A stretch of 64,000 bases of DNA from JABDLO01 sp041749255 (GTDB taxonomy: Bacteria > Bacteroidota > Bacteroidia > Chitinophagales > Saprospiraceae), in assembly GCA_041749255.1 (NCBI GenBank), contig JBGTBR010000072.1, positions 7,026 to 71,025 on the forward strand, in the 5' to 3' direction. The notes beneath the pieces are model-generated. The model had not been told where the DNA came from. It searched no databases and was given only the letters and a program-made list of their open reading frames with translations. This document shows positions 28,864-38,037 of this stretch, piece after piece. Both the position numbers and the translations under genes were made by a program. Each line of letters starts with the position of its first letter. Positions within the stretch are counted from its first letter, which is position 1.

Positions 28864-30213
28864 CTAAATCGTACGATCTGTATCAAAAGATTCGAGGTAA
28901 TCGGCAATTCTTTTCAGGAATGAGCCTCCAAGAAATCCATCTACAACCCTATGATCATAGGACAGCGATAAAAACATCAAAGACCTTACTGCGATAAGAT
29001 CACCAAATTCTGTTTCAATAACTGCCGGTTTTTTACGGATAGCACCGGTTGCAAGTACAGCTACCTGGGGTTGATTGATAATGGGGGTTCCCATCACATT
29101 GCCAAAGGTGCCTACATTGGTCAGTGTGAAAGTACCTCCCGAAATTTCTTCAGGTTTAAGGCTATTATTACGTGCCCGGCTTGCCAAATCATTGACTTTT
29201 GTTGTGAGACCGGCTAAGTTGAGTAAATCTGCATTTCTTATAACCGGAACAATGAGATTGCCAGATGGTAAGGCGGTTGCCATTCCGATATTGACATCTT
29301 TTTTCTTGATGATCTTATCTCCGTCCACTGATATGTTGATCATCGGAAAATCACTGATGGCTTTAACTATAGCCTCAATAAACAGTGGAGTAAAGGTAAG
29401 TTTTTGATTGTATTTTCTATGAAAAGAATCTTTGTGCTTGTTTCTCCAGGCCACGATGTCAGTGACATCAGCTTCTACAAATGAAGTAACGTGAGCAGAA
29501 GTCCTTTTACTCATAACCATATGATCGGCAATAAGCCTCCTCATTCTGTCCATTTCAATGATCTCATCACCTGAATCAGATCTGACTGATTTTTGTGCTG
29601 GAGGAGCATAATGTTCTTTTTCACTAACTTCCTTTTGAGCAGAATGCGATTCAAATTGTTTTTTCACAGGAACAGACCTTCTGTCCAGGTAATCAAGCAT
29701 ATCGCTTTTGGTCACCCTTCCCCCGGCTCCGGAACCATCAATTCTTTCAAGTTCTTCTAATGAAATACCTTCCGTTTTTGCAATGTTTCTCACCAATGGC
29801 GAATAAAATTTATCACCGCTGGTAGCAGGTACAGATGACTGTTTGGAGGGTTGAGGTGTAAATGGGACTTCTTCCTGAGGAATCTCTATTTCTTCTTCTT
29901 CCTGTCCACCCGGAGCGTCTGATATCGGGGATTCAACTACAGAAGGAGTGGGCTTTGGTTGAGTTTCTTCTCCTTCCGTTTCTATAATAGCGATGACCGT
30001 ACCTACTTCTACTACAGCATCCTTTTGATATAAAATCTCAGCTATGGTCCCATCTACAGGAGATGGAATTTCGGAATCCACCTTATCTGTGGCGATTTCT
30101 AAAATGGTTTCGTCCATCTCTACCTGTTCACCCACTTTTTTTACCCAGTTTAGAATAGTAGCTTCCATGATGCTTTCACCCATTTTAGGCATGATCAGTT
30201 CTATCTTGGCCAT
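28864..30213 (-). CDS. Dihydrolipoamide acyltransferase (E2) of a 2-oxoacid dehydrogenase complex
   Basis: 449 residues. The N-terminal lipoyl domain has the lipoylated lysine K44 in EIATDKVDSEIP. After a Pro/Glu-rich linker comes the E3-binding domain (SPLVRNIAKTEGISLEELER and GSGAGGRVTKSDMLDYL). The C-terminal catalytic domain carries SYDHRVVDGFLGGSFL near residue 420, which includes the active-site His and Asp. The linker region after EIETEGEETQ is acidic. It could belong to a pyruvate, branched-chain or 2-oxoglutarate complex; no E1 or E3 gene is adjacent to decide. Confidence 0.93.
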   Translation of the reverse strand: MAKIELIMPKMGESIMEATILNWVKKVGEQVEMDETILEIATDKVDSEIPSPVDGTIAEILYQKDAVVEVGTVIAIIETEGEETQPKPTPSVVESPISDAPGGQEEEEIEIPQEEVPFTPQPSKQSSVPATSGDKFYSPLVRNIAKTEGISLEELERIDGSGAGGRVTKSDMLDYLDRRSVPVKKQFESHSAQKEVSEKEHYAPPAQKSVRSDSGDEIIEMDRMRRLIADHMVMSKRTSAHVTSFVEADVTDIVAWRNKHKDSFHRKYNQKLTFTPLFIEAIVKAISDFPMINISVDGDKIIKKKDVNIGMATALPSGNLIVPVIRNADLLNLAGLTTKVNDLASRARNNSLKPEEISGGTFTLTNVGTFGNVMGTPIINQPQVAVLATGAIRKKPAVIETEFGDLIAVRSLMFLSLSYDHRVVDGFLGGSFLKRIADYLESFDTDRTI

Positions 30214-30264
30214 TCGATTTTACATTTAATTCATTTATTAGGAATGCCGCAAAAATAAGCTATT

Positions 30265-31506
30265 TTATTGTCTCATTACAAATTTTCTAAGCAAATCCAT
30301 AGCAATGATCCCTGCGTACTCAATATTTTTTGCACGATCTTTGCCTAAATTTATTAGAAGTGTCTCTTGCTCTGTTTTGTTTCCGCAAGCTATCCAAATC
30401 GTACCTACCGGCTTTCCCAGGCTGCCTCCGTCAGGACCTGCAATACCCGAAATCGAAATTCCTGCATCAACAGGCATCGTATATAACAGGCCTTGCAACA
30501 TTTCCAAAACCGTTTCTTTACTGACAGCTCCATGGTCTTTTAAAGTGGCTGGTGATACATTTAAATGGTTCACTTTTACCGAATTATCATAGGATATGAT
30601 ACTCCCATAATAATAGGCTGATGATCCGGGAACACTTGTAATCCTGTGAGACACATATCCCCCCGTACAACTTTCCGCAGTAGCAATCCGTATGTTTTTT
30701 TCAATGCAAAGTTGTCCTAATACTTCCTCCAGTGTTTTTTCACCAAAACCATAGACTACATCTCCTAGGCGAGCACATATTTTAGTAGAAAATGATTGTA
30801 TCTCTTTTTCCAGGGCACTGGAATCCTCACCTATTCCTGACAGTCGCAGTCTCACTTGTCCGAGTCCGGGAAGAAAGGCCAGTTTAATATATGCGGGAAG
30901 CAGATCGGAGATATCTTCTATAGCCTGGGCAATACGCGACTCACCTTCACCTGCTGTTCTGATGGTGTGATGAATTATGGATGTTTTTCCTTCCTTACGA
31001 TCAATTAATGGAACAACACCGTGTTCCATAATGTATTGCATTTCATATGGAACCCCGGGCATAGATATGATATCCTTACCATTGATGTGAAAAAGCATGC
31101 CTGGTGCTGTGCCCATTTTATTTTCGAGAAGGATGGCATTGGAAGGCATATAGCATTGCTGGCGGTGTGCAGGAGTAGAGCTTCTTCCCCATCTTTTAAA
31201 CAATCTTTCAATCCTGGCCCAGGTGGGTTCGTGAAATTCCATCTCAGCTCCAAAGTATTCGGCCAGTGCCACTTTGGTAATATCATCTTTAGTTGGCCCC
31301 AAACCTCCGGTGAGAAGTATAAGGTCTGCCTTTTGTATAGCCCGGTGGACTGCTTCTTTTATGGCATCACCATCATCGCTGACGGACATCCTTTCACTGA
31401 CACTCACTCCGAGTTCATTTAACCGGTTTCCCATCCATGCCGAGTTGGTATCGACTACCTGTCCGATAAGTAACTCATCTCCTATGGTGATGATAATTGC
31501 ATTCAT
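30265..31506 (-). CDS. cinA: CinA family protein (NMN deamidase / molybdopterin-binding domain)
   Basis: 413 residues. The N-terminal COG1058 domain begins AIIITIGDELLIGQVVDTNS, with LTGGLGPTKDDIT (about 66-78). The C-terminal PncC domain carries TAESCTGGYVSHRITSVPGS, then SISGIAGPDGGSLGKPVGT. The family recycles nicotinamide mononucleotide by deamidation and hydrolyses ADP-ribose. It lies 29 bp after birA in the same direction. Confidence 0.94.
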   Translation of the reverse strand: MNAIIITIGDELLIGQVVDTNSAWMGNRLNELGVSVSERMSVSDDGDAIKEAVHRAIQKADLILLTGGLGPTKDDITKVALAEYFGAEMEFHEPTWARIERLFKRWGRSSTPAHRQQCYMPSNAILLENKMGTAPGMLFHINGKDIISMPGVPYEMQYIMEHGVVPLIDRKEGKTSIIHHTIRTAGEGESRIAQAIEDISDLLPAYIKLAFLPGLGQVRLRLSGIGEDSSALEKEIQSFSTKICARLGDVVYGFGEKTLEEVLGQLCIEKNIRIATAESCTGGYVSHRITSVPGSSAYYYGSIISYDNSVKVNHLNVSPATLKDHGAVSKETVLEMLQGLLYTMPVDAGISISGIAGPDGGSLGKPVGTIWIACGNKTEQETLLINLGKDRAKNIEYAGIIAMDLLRKFVMRQ

Positions 31507-31535
31507 TTTTATTATTTATCATGGGTGGAAAATGA

Positions 31536-32309
31536 TCAACGATCCAGCAACATTTTAATTTCATGGTGAGAAAAATGTTTTAGTTTTCCTTGACTATTTA
31601 CTTTAAGCTTACCGGTTTCATCTACACCTTCAATGATTCCCTGTATAGTTTTTCCCATATTTTCGAATGAACAATTTTTTCCCAACCCATACAAATTGTC
31701 CTTATAGTTTTTTTGTATATCGCTATAATTTTTCTCTTTCAGGAAGTTGTAATAATATTCAACACAGCCAAAAATGACTTTCCGGCAATGATGTAAATCA
31801 AAATACAGATCCTTTTCCAGGAAAAGTGAGGTGGCATGGGGGAGTGAAGGAGGAAAAGAAGTTTGATTGACATTAATGCCTATACCCACTATCGAATATT
31901 GAATAAACATGCCCTCCAACAGGTTTTGGATAAGAATACCGCATACTTTTTTGTCTTTAATGAGGACATCATTGGGCCATTTGATCGAAACCGGGAAATT
32001 GACCAGTTCCTCTATAGCGGCGCTTACTCCCAAAGAAATGGACTGGTTAAGAAGGAACAAGTCGCGGACTTTGAGGAATGTGGGTTTGAGAATGATAGAT
32101 GTGTAGATGTTGACATCTTTACTTCCTTCCCAGGTTCTGCCAATTTGTCCTCTGCCTCTGGACTGAAAACCTGCCGAAATGGCCGTTCCCTCGGATGGAC
32201 TGCTTTTTGATATCCATTCTAATGCATAATCATTAGTAGAATCTATGGTTTCAAAATAATAATGAGGTTTGCCAATATAAGTGGGTTGGAATGAATTCAA
32301 GATTAACAA
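31536..32309 (-). CDS. birA: Biotin--[acetyl-CoA-carboxylase] ligase
   Basis: 257 residues. The catalytic domain has YFETIDSTNDYALEW, the biotinyl-5'-AMP loop SRGRGQIGRTWEG and SIKWPNDVLIKDKKVCGILI. A short C-terminal SH3-like domain follows (about 210-257). There is no N-terminal helix-turn-helix, so it is the monofunctional form that does not repress biotin genes. It is divergent from rsfS across 108 bp. Confidence 0.94.
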   Translation of the reverse strand: MLILNSFQPTYIGKPHYYFETIDSTNDYALEWISKSSPSEGTAISAGFQSRGRGQIGRTWEGSKDVNIYTSIILKPTFLKVRDLFLLNQSISLGVSAAIEELVNFPVSIKWPNDVLIKDKKVCGILIQNLLEGMFIQYSIVGIGINVNQTSFPPSLPHATSLFLEKDLYFDLHHCRKVIFGCVEYYYNFLKEKNYSDIQKNYKDNLYGLGKNCSFENMGKTIQGIIEGVDETGKLKVNSQGKLKHFSHHEIKMLLDR

Positions 32310-32417
32310 CGTTATTGTTTGAGAAATAGATAATGCATATTTTATAACATCGTAAAGATCAAAAGTTCAACAGGAATTGTTTAACTTTACTTTGATTTTT
32401 TAACTAAAAGTATCAAT

Positions 32418-32804
32418 TTGAAGAAACAGGAAGTAGCAACCTCAATACATACAAGGGATTTTTCACTCAATGAAATCATCATAGATGCCATCCAGGACAT
32501 AAAAGGCAAAAATATAGTTAAACTGGATTTAAGAAAATTAGGAGATGGGCCTACCGATTATTTTATCATTTGCGAAGGCGACTCAAGCACGCAGGTGAAA
32601 GCAATATCGGAAAACATTAACAGAAAAGTTAAAGAGGTTCTCGGTGTGTTGCCCAATCATACAGAAGGGATTGCAGGATCTACATGGATATTGGTAGATT
32701 ACTTTGACACGGTAGTGCATATATTTTACCCCAAAACCAGGTCTTATTACCAAATAGAAGATCTGTGGGGCGATGCTGAATCTACTGAATATCAAAATTT
32801 ATAG
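32418..32804 (+). CDS. rsfS: Ribosome silencing factor RsfS
   Basis: 128 residues of the RsfS/Iojap family, which binds L14 and blocks subunit joining in stationary phase. Markers are LDLRKLGDGPTDYFIICEG and the C-terminal WILVDYFDTVVHIFYPKTRS followed by YYQIEDLWGDA. The start codon is TTG (32418); no in-frame ATG is close enough to keep the N-terminal helix, so TTG initiation looks real. It precedes ftsH by 124 bp, a common Bacteroidota arrangement. Confidence 0.94.
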   Translation: MKKQEVATSIHTRDFSLNEIIIDAIQDIKGKNIVKLDLRKLGDGPTDYFIICEGDSSTQVKAISENINRKVKEVLGVLPNHTEGIAGSTWILVDYFDTVVHIFYPKTRSYYQIEDLWGDAESTEYQNL

Positions 32805-32928
32805 ATCTCTTTCAAACGCGTAGGCCAAAAATGTGTTGTATATGATTACTATGAACAAAATTTGACTTTAAACTCTTTAGAAAATCTATGGGTTTAAAAT
32901 TGTTATCAAATGATAGACTATAACTTGA

Positions 32929-34908
32929 ATGGAAAATAATAACGAGGACAACAAAACACCCCAGAATAAATTCAATTTTAATACCTATTGGATTTACGGT
33001 ATCATCATTTTAGGGTTATTGGCATTTAACATTATGTTTACCCTCTCGGGCAAACCCAAAGAGATCACTATTGGACAGGTGGAAACTATGGCTCTTAATG
33101 GGGATATCGACAGTATGATCATAGTGACCAATACGAGGGAAGGCTTTGTTTTTGTGCGTAAAGAACTTCTATCCTCTAAATATCAGGATATTGAGATCAA
33201 CCGGTTTAATCCAAACCAACCTCATTATACTTTTAATATCGGTGATTTGGGATATTTCCAAACCTGGGTAGAAAAAATGAGGGAAAACAAAGTGGATATA
33301 GATCCCCGTTATGAAGAACAGACCAATTGGCTGGGGCCAATATTGGGATGGTTACTACCCTTTGCCATTATTATAGCCTTATGGTTATTTGTCATGAAGC
33401 GTATGAGCGGGGGAGGTGGTGGTCCCGGTGGACAAATTTTTAGCATTGGAAAATCTAAAGCTACACTTTTTGATAATAAAAATACAAACGTAAATGTCAC
33501 TTTTGCAGATGTAGCAGGTCTTGATGAAGCCAAAGAAGAGGTAATGGAAGTGGTGGATTTTTTAAAAAACCCAAAGAAATATACTGCACTTGGAGGTAAA
33601 ATACCCAAAGGCGTTCTCTTAGTAGGCCCTCCGGGTACAGGAAAAACGCTGCTGGCAAAAGCAGTGGCCGGAGAAGCCGGTGTACCGTTTTTCTCTATTT
33701 CAGGTTCTGATTTCGTGGAGATGTTTGTAGGTGTAGGAGCCTCCAGGGTTAGAGATCTCTTCAAACAGGCCCGGGAAAAAGCTCCATGCATCGTCTTTAT
33801 TGATGAGATAGATGCTATTGGCCGGGCCCGAGGGCGAGGTCAGTTTCAGGGTGGAAACGATGAAAGAGAAAACACTTTGAACCAGCTTTTGGTGGAAATG
33901 GATGGATTCAGCACAGATAAAGGTGTCATATTGATGGCCGCTACCAACAGGCCTGATATTTTAGATGGCGCTCTACTCAGACCTGGTAGATTTGACAGGC
34001 AAATCGGTATAGACCGGCCTGACATGAAAGGAAGAAAAGCTATTTTTGAAGTGCATCTGAAAAACATTAAAATTTCATCCGATGTAAAGTCAGAGATATT
34101 GGCTGAAATGACACCGGGTTTTGCGGGAGCTGATATTGCGAATATCTGTAATGAAGCTGCATTGGTTGCAGCCCGTAGGAATAAAAATCAGGTAGATCTC
34201 GATGATTTCAATTTTGCTCTGGACAGGGTGATAGGGGGTCTGGAAAAGAAAAACAAACTGATCTCCCCTAAGGAAAAAGAAATTATCGCTTTTCATGAAG
34301 CTGGTCACGCCATTTGCGGGTGGTATCTGGAACATGCCAGTCCTCTTGTAAAAGTGACCATAGTGCCCAGGGGGATTGGTACACTCGGTTATGCACAGTA
34401 TCTTCCTAAAGAAGAGTACATCACCCGCACCGAGCAATTGCTTGATCGCATGTGTATGACATTGGGAGGAAGAGCAGCCGAAAAAATTGTTTTCAATAAA
34501 ATTTCAACAGGAGCTCAAAGCGATCTTGATCAGGTTACAAAAATGGCCTACAGCATGATTTCTATATTCGGTATGAATGAAAAAGTAGGCAATGTTTCTT
34601 TCCATGGAATGTCACAGGATCAATTTAATAAACCTTATTCTGACGACACCGCTAAAATGATTGACCAGGAAGTCAGAAGCCTGATCGATAGTCAATACCA
34701 AAGAGCTCAAAAACTTTTAACTGATAAAAGGGATGAACTCAATAGGTTATCAAGCGCTCTTTTGGATAAAGAAGTGATCTTAAAGTCTGATGTAGAAAAA
34801 CTCATTGGCAAAAGACCTTTTCCGGATGAAAAAGATGTTTTTGTCGATCATTCTGAGAACACTGAAACGGAAAAAGAAGAGGTGGAGGAAGAACAAAATC
34901 CGGCTTAG
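32929..34908 (+). CDS. ftsH: ATP-dependent zinc metalloprotease FtsH
   Basis: Membrane AAA+ protease (659 residues). It has two N-terminal helices (about 19-37 and 132-150), Walker A GPPGTGKT (233-240), Walker B IVFIDEIDAIG, the second region of homology with TNRPDILDGALLRPGRFDRQ and the zinc motif HEAGH (456-460). The C-terminal tail is acidic (NTETEKEEVEEEQNPA). A glycine-rich linker (SGGGGGPGGQ) follows the second helix, as in Bacteroidota members. It acts as a hexamer in the inner membrane, degrading misassembled and regulatory proteins. Confidence 0.97.
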   Translation: MENNNEDNKTPQNKFNFNTYWIYGIIILGLLAFNIMFTLSGKPKEITIGQVETMALNGDIDSMIIVTNTREGFVFVRKELLSSKYQDIEINRFNPNQPHYTFNIGDLGYFQTWVEKMRENKVDIDPRYEEQTNWLGPILGWLLPFAIIIALWLFVMKRMSGGGGGPGGQIFSIGKSKATLFDNKNTNVNVTFADVAGLDEAKEEVMEVVDFLKNPKKYTALGGKIPKGVLLVGPPGTGKTLLAKAVAGEAGVPFFSISGSDFVEMFVGVGASRVRDLFKQAREKAPCIVFIDEIDAIGRARGRGQFQGGNDERENTLNQLLVEMDGFSTDKGVILMAATNRPDILDGALLRPGRFDRQIGIDRPDMKGRKAIFEVHLKNIKISSDVKSEILAEMTPGFAGADIANICNEAALVAARRNKNQVDLDDFNFALDRVIGGLEKKNKLISPKEKEIIAFHEAGHAICGWYLEHASPLVKVTIVPRGIGTLGYAQYLPKEEYITRTEQLLDRMCMTLGGRAAEKIVFNKISTGAQSDLDQVTKMAYSMISIFGMNEKVGNVSFHGMSQDQFNKPYSDDTAKMIDQEVRSLIDSQYQRAQKLLTDKRDELNRLSSALLDKEVILKSDVEKLIGKRPFPDEKDVFVDHSENTETEKEEVEEEQNPA

Positions 34909-35031
34909 AGTAAATGGCTATTGATTTTGTCAAAGTATTTACTATCCAAATAAATTTATAGCATTAGCCTAATAATTCCTGGTCAGGAAGTATTTTTAGT
35001 TTGGATTTACTTCCATTAAATCGTATTCCAA

Positions 35032-36120
35032 ATGAAACATCAGTCAGTCCATTACGAGCAGTATTTGTCACTAGAGCAAATTCTGGATGCCCAAAAACTT
35101 AAGAGTGTCGAATACGGAAAACCTGCCCATGAAGAGATGCTTTTTATCATCACCCATCAGGTGTACGAACTTTGGTTTAAGCAAATCATTCATGAATTGG
35201 AATCCATCCACACCATGTTCAATAATGATGAGGTAGATGAGGAAAGTATAGGGGTAGCTGTAGGCAGGCTCGACAGGATTATCTCCATATTTAATTTGCT
35301 GATAGAACAAATAAAAGTCATGGAAACCATGACACCTCTAGACTTTCTTGACTTCCGAAGTTATTTATTCCCCGCCTCAGGATTCCAGAGTTTTCAATTC
35401 AGAAAGATGGAAATCCTTCTCGGATTAAAAATGAAAGAAAGACACAGCTATCAAAATACACCGTACTTTAATGAGTTTATAGAAAGCAAAAAGGCAGAGC
35501 TACAGACGCTTGAAAATAATAGATCTTTATTGGAATTGGTATCCAGCTGGCTCGAAAGGACACCCTTTTTACAAATTATGGAATATGATTTTATAGATCA
35601 GTATGAAAAAGCAGTGGTCGCTGCCCATCAAAAAGAAAGAAAGGAAATCATTGAAGCCTCAATCCTTTCGGATGCCGAAAAAGAACATAGACTAAAGGCA
35701 TTGATAAACTCCGAACAATATTTTGATCGTTTATTCATTAAGTCCAGTTACGAAGAAATGATCCTTTCCGGAGAAGTAAAACTTTCATACCGAGCTACAT
35801 TGGCGGCATTATTTATCAATGTGTACCGCGATGAACCTATATTGCAACTACCGTTTCAATTTTTATCGAAACTCACTGAAATAGACGAACTGTTTACCAC
35901 CTGGAGGTATAGACATGCCCAAATGGTGATGAGAATGCTGGGCAGAAAGATTGGAACCGGAGGTTCTTCAGGCTATGAATATCTGGCCAAAACAGCTGAT
36001 AAACATCGTATTTACACTGACCTTCATAATGTAAGTACTTTCTTAATTCCCCGCACCTACATTCCTGCCTTATCAGATAAGCTAAAGCAAAAGTTATCTT
36101 TTTACTTTACAGCACATTAG
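35032..36120 (+). CDS. kynA: Tryptophan 2,3-dioxygenase
   Basis: Heme enzyme that opens the indole ring of tryptophan to N-formylkynurenine, the first step of the kynurenine pathway. The 362 residues carry THQVYELWFKQIIHELES, then DFLDFRSYLFPASGFQSFQF for substrate binding. The heme-ligand histidine is in WRYRHAQMVMRMLGRKIGTG. It is longer than the roughly 280-residue bacterial form; the longer form is known in Bacteroidota and resembles eukaryotic TDO. No further kynurenine genes are near, so the pathway is not confirmed here. Confidence 0.92.
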   Translation: MKHQSVHYEQYLSLEQILDAQKLKSVEYGKPAHEEMLFIITHQVYELWFKQIIHELESIHTMFNNDEVDEESIGVAVGRLDRIISIFNLLIEQIKVMETMTPLDFLDFRSYLFPASGFQSFQFRKMEILLGLKMKERHSYQNTPYFNEFIESKKAELQTLENNRSLLELVSSWLERTPFLQIMEYDFIDQYEKAVVAAHQKERKEIIEASILSDAEKEHRLKALINSEQYFDRLFIKSSYEEMILSGEVKLSYRATLAALFINVYRDEPILQLPFQFLSKLTEIDELFTTWRYRHAQMVMRMLGRKIGTGGSSGYEYLAKTADKHRIYTDLHNVSTFLIPRTYIPALSDKLKQKLSFYFTAH

Positions 36121-36143
36121 GGAGAATCAGGGATATTACACTT

Positions 36144-37436
36144 CTATTTAATGGGGTATATCCATTTTCCGAATCTTTCATGAATGGCTTTTTCCAGCCA
36201 TTCTCGATGTTCTGGAGCGGCAATTTTCATCAGTTCGTATGCTCTCTGGCGCAGGTTTTTTCCATAAAGATACGCGACTCCGTATTCTGAAACCACATAA
36301 TGTACGTGTGCCCTTGTTGTAACCACACCCGCACCAGTCTTTAAAAATGGTACAATTTTGCTGACACCTTTCCCAGTATTTGCTGTAAGAGCCAGAATGG
36401 GTTTACCTCCTTCAGACAGGGCTGCACCTCTCATAAAGTCCATTTGCCCTCCCACTCCTGAATAATGATAACTCCCTAAGGAGTCGGCACAAACCTGGCC
36501 TGTCAGATCTATTTCAATGCAGGAATTGATCGATACGACTTTAGGGTTTTTTCGGATAACAGAGGTATCGTTGACATAAGAAGCTTCATGAAAAGAATAC
36601 ATCGGATTATCGTGGATGGTGTCGTATAACCTCTTTGTACCTATGGCAAAAGAGCTCACTACTTTGCCGGGATGCTTTTTTTTAAACTTGTTGGTAATGG
36701 CACCGGATTCCACAAGTTCTATGAGTCCGTCAGAAAACATTTCAGTATGGACACCCAGATCTTTGTGTTCGGTTAATGATTTTAATACTGCATCCGGGAT
36801 GGACCCTATGCCCATTTGTAGGGTAGAACGGTCATCGATCAACTCTCCTATGATTTTTCCGATACGAAAATCAGCCTCTTTAGCCTTTTTCGAATAATCA
36901 ACTTCCGGTAAAGGAACATCGACTTCTATAGCTGCATTTATTTTGCTTATATGGATCATTGCATCACCATGAGTTCTGGGCATCCTCGTATTGATCTGGG
37001 CAATGATAACGGATGCAGTATCAGTAGCGGCTCTGGCCACATCTACCGAAACGCCCAATGAACAAAACCCGTGACTATCAGGTGGAGATACATGGATCAT
37101 GGCCACATCTATAGGCAATATACCTGAACGAAATAACTGTCCTATTTCGCTTAAAAAAACCGGAACATAGCCACCTTGTTCAGAATTTACAGCCACCCTT
37201 ATGTTTTCTGAAACAAAAAGTGAGTTGATAAAAAAACTACCCCGGCAGGATGGATCAGCCAATGGCATTTCTCCCAATGTTGAGATGGCAACGATTTCCA
37301 CATCTTTCAATTCGGATTTGCGTTTTGCCAAGGCCTCCAGCAGCAAAACTGGTGTGGCAGCACTTCCATGCACAAAAACCCGCTGGTGACTATTGATATA
37401 CCGGACTACATCATCCGGACTTGTATACATTTTCAA
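36144..37436 (-). CDS. Acetyl-CoA hydrolase / CoA transferase family protein
   Basis: 430 residues of the acetyl-CoA hydrolase and 4-hydroxybutyrate CoA-transferase superfamily. The core holds LQMGIGSIPDAVLKSLTEHKD, then GVHTEMFSDGLIELVESG. The likely catalytic glutamate region is SCIEIDLTGQVCADSL. The C-terminal GGQMDFMRGAALSEGGKPI and THAHVHYVVSEYG-like segment (TRAHVHYVVSEYGVAYLYGK) match the family. The acceptor acid cannot be told. It converges with the tryptophan dioxygenase gene across only 23 bp. Confidence 0.9.
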   Translation of the reverse strand: MKMYTSPDDVVRYINSHQRVFVHGSAATPVLLLEALAKRKSELKDVEIVAISTLGEMPLADPSCRGSFFINSLFVSENIRVAVNSEQGGYVPVFLSEIGQLFRSGILPIDVAMIHVSPPDSHGFCSLGVSVDVARAATDTASVIIAQINTRMPRTHGDAMIHISKINAAIEVDVPLPEVDYSKKAKEADFRIGKIIGELIDDRSTLQMGIGSIPDAVLKSLTEHKDLGVHTEMFSDGLIELVESGAITNKFKKKHPGKVVSSFAIGTKRLYDTIHDNPMYSFHEASYVNDTSVIRKNPKVVSINSCIEIDLTGQVCADSLGSYHYSGVGGQMDFMRGAALSEGGKPILALTANTGKGVSKIVPFLKTGAGVVTTRAHVHYVVSEYGVAYLYGKNLRQRAYELMKIAAPEHREWLEKAIHERFGKWIYPIK

Positions 37437-37480
37437 AGTAATATGCTTTTATTAGGTTATAGAATAAATAAAAATGATGT

Positions 37481-37711
37481 TCAATCGTACTGAAAACATT
37501 TTTCAGATTCTTCTTCTTCCTGAACATCTAAAGCCAATACGATTCTGTTTACAAAATTAAAATTTGGATATAACCAGGGTGGCATCCAGAATGGCACTAT
37601 TGCTCCAGACCGACTCTTATGCGTTATGGTATAATCTTCTGAAGCAGCTCTTCCGGGTTCAACTGTAAGCCATTGGGCATATTTACATAATTGAAATTGA
37701 CTTGGAGGCAA
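37481..37711 (-). CDS. Possible small protein upstream of the CoA transferase gene
   Basis: A 76-codon frame starting MPPSQFQLCKYAQWLTVEPG and rich in Pro and Trp, ending with an acidic tail (QEEEESEKCFQYD). It has no signal peptide, helix or motif I recognise. It lies 44 bp upstream of the CoA transferase on the same strand. It could equally be non-coding or a remnant of a longer gene. Confidence 0.25.
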   Translation of the reverse strand: MPPSQFQLCKYAQWLTVEPGRAASEDYTITHKSRSGAIVPFWMPPWLYPNFNFVNRIVLALDVQEEEESEKCFQYD

Positions 37712-38037
37712 AGATAGTAAACGATAATCCTTTCTTAGCCATGATATCTTGTTTTCATCTTTCCAAAAGTGATTTATGCATCAGCTTGATATAACCAATA
37801 GAAAAGTATTTAAAATAAACACCGAATAGACATTTCTTTTTCAAAGCTTAATTTTTAAAAATGGACTTATTTTCTTATATTTGATAGATTACAAAAATGG
37901 ATTCAGATTCCATAAACAGATACAAGGAACATAAAAACTTTTTTCGAGAGTTACTAAATAAGGTCAGGATAACCTAAAACCAAAGTCTTAGATCTTAAAG
38001 ATACACAATGATGTAGAAATTACCTTTCATATACAGA
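37712..38037. other. Intergenic region upstream of the 402-residue exported protein
   Basis: About 330 bp of A+T-rich sequence. A frame of 26 codons (37896-37976) starts with ATG but has no supporting feature. Nothing else is recognisable. Confidence 0.4.

Noticed and set aside
37896..37976. A 26-codon frame upstream of the 402-residue exported protein
   Set aside because: It is too short and has no support from motif or context.
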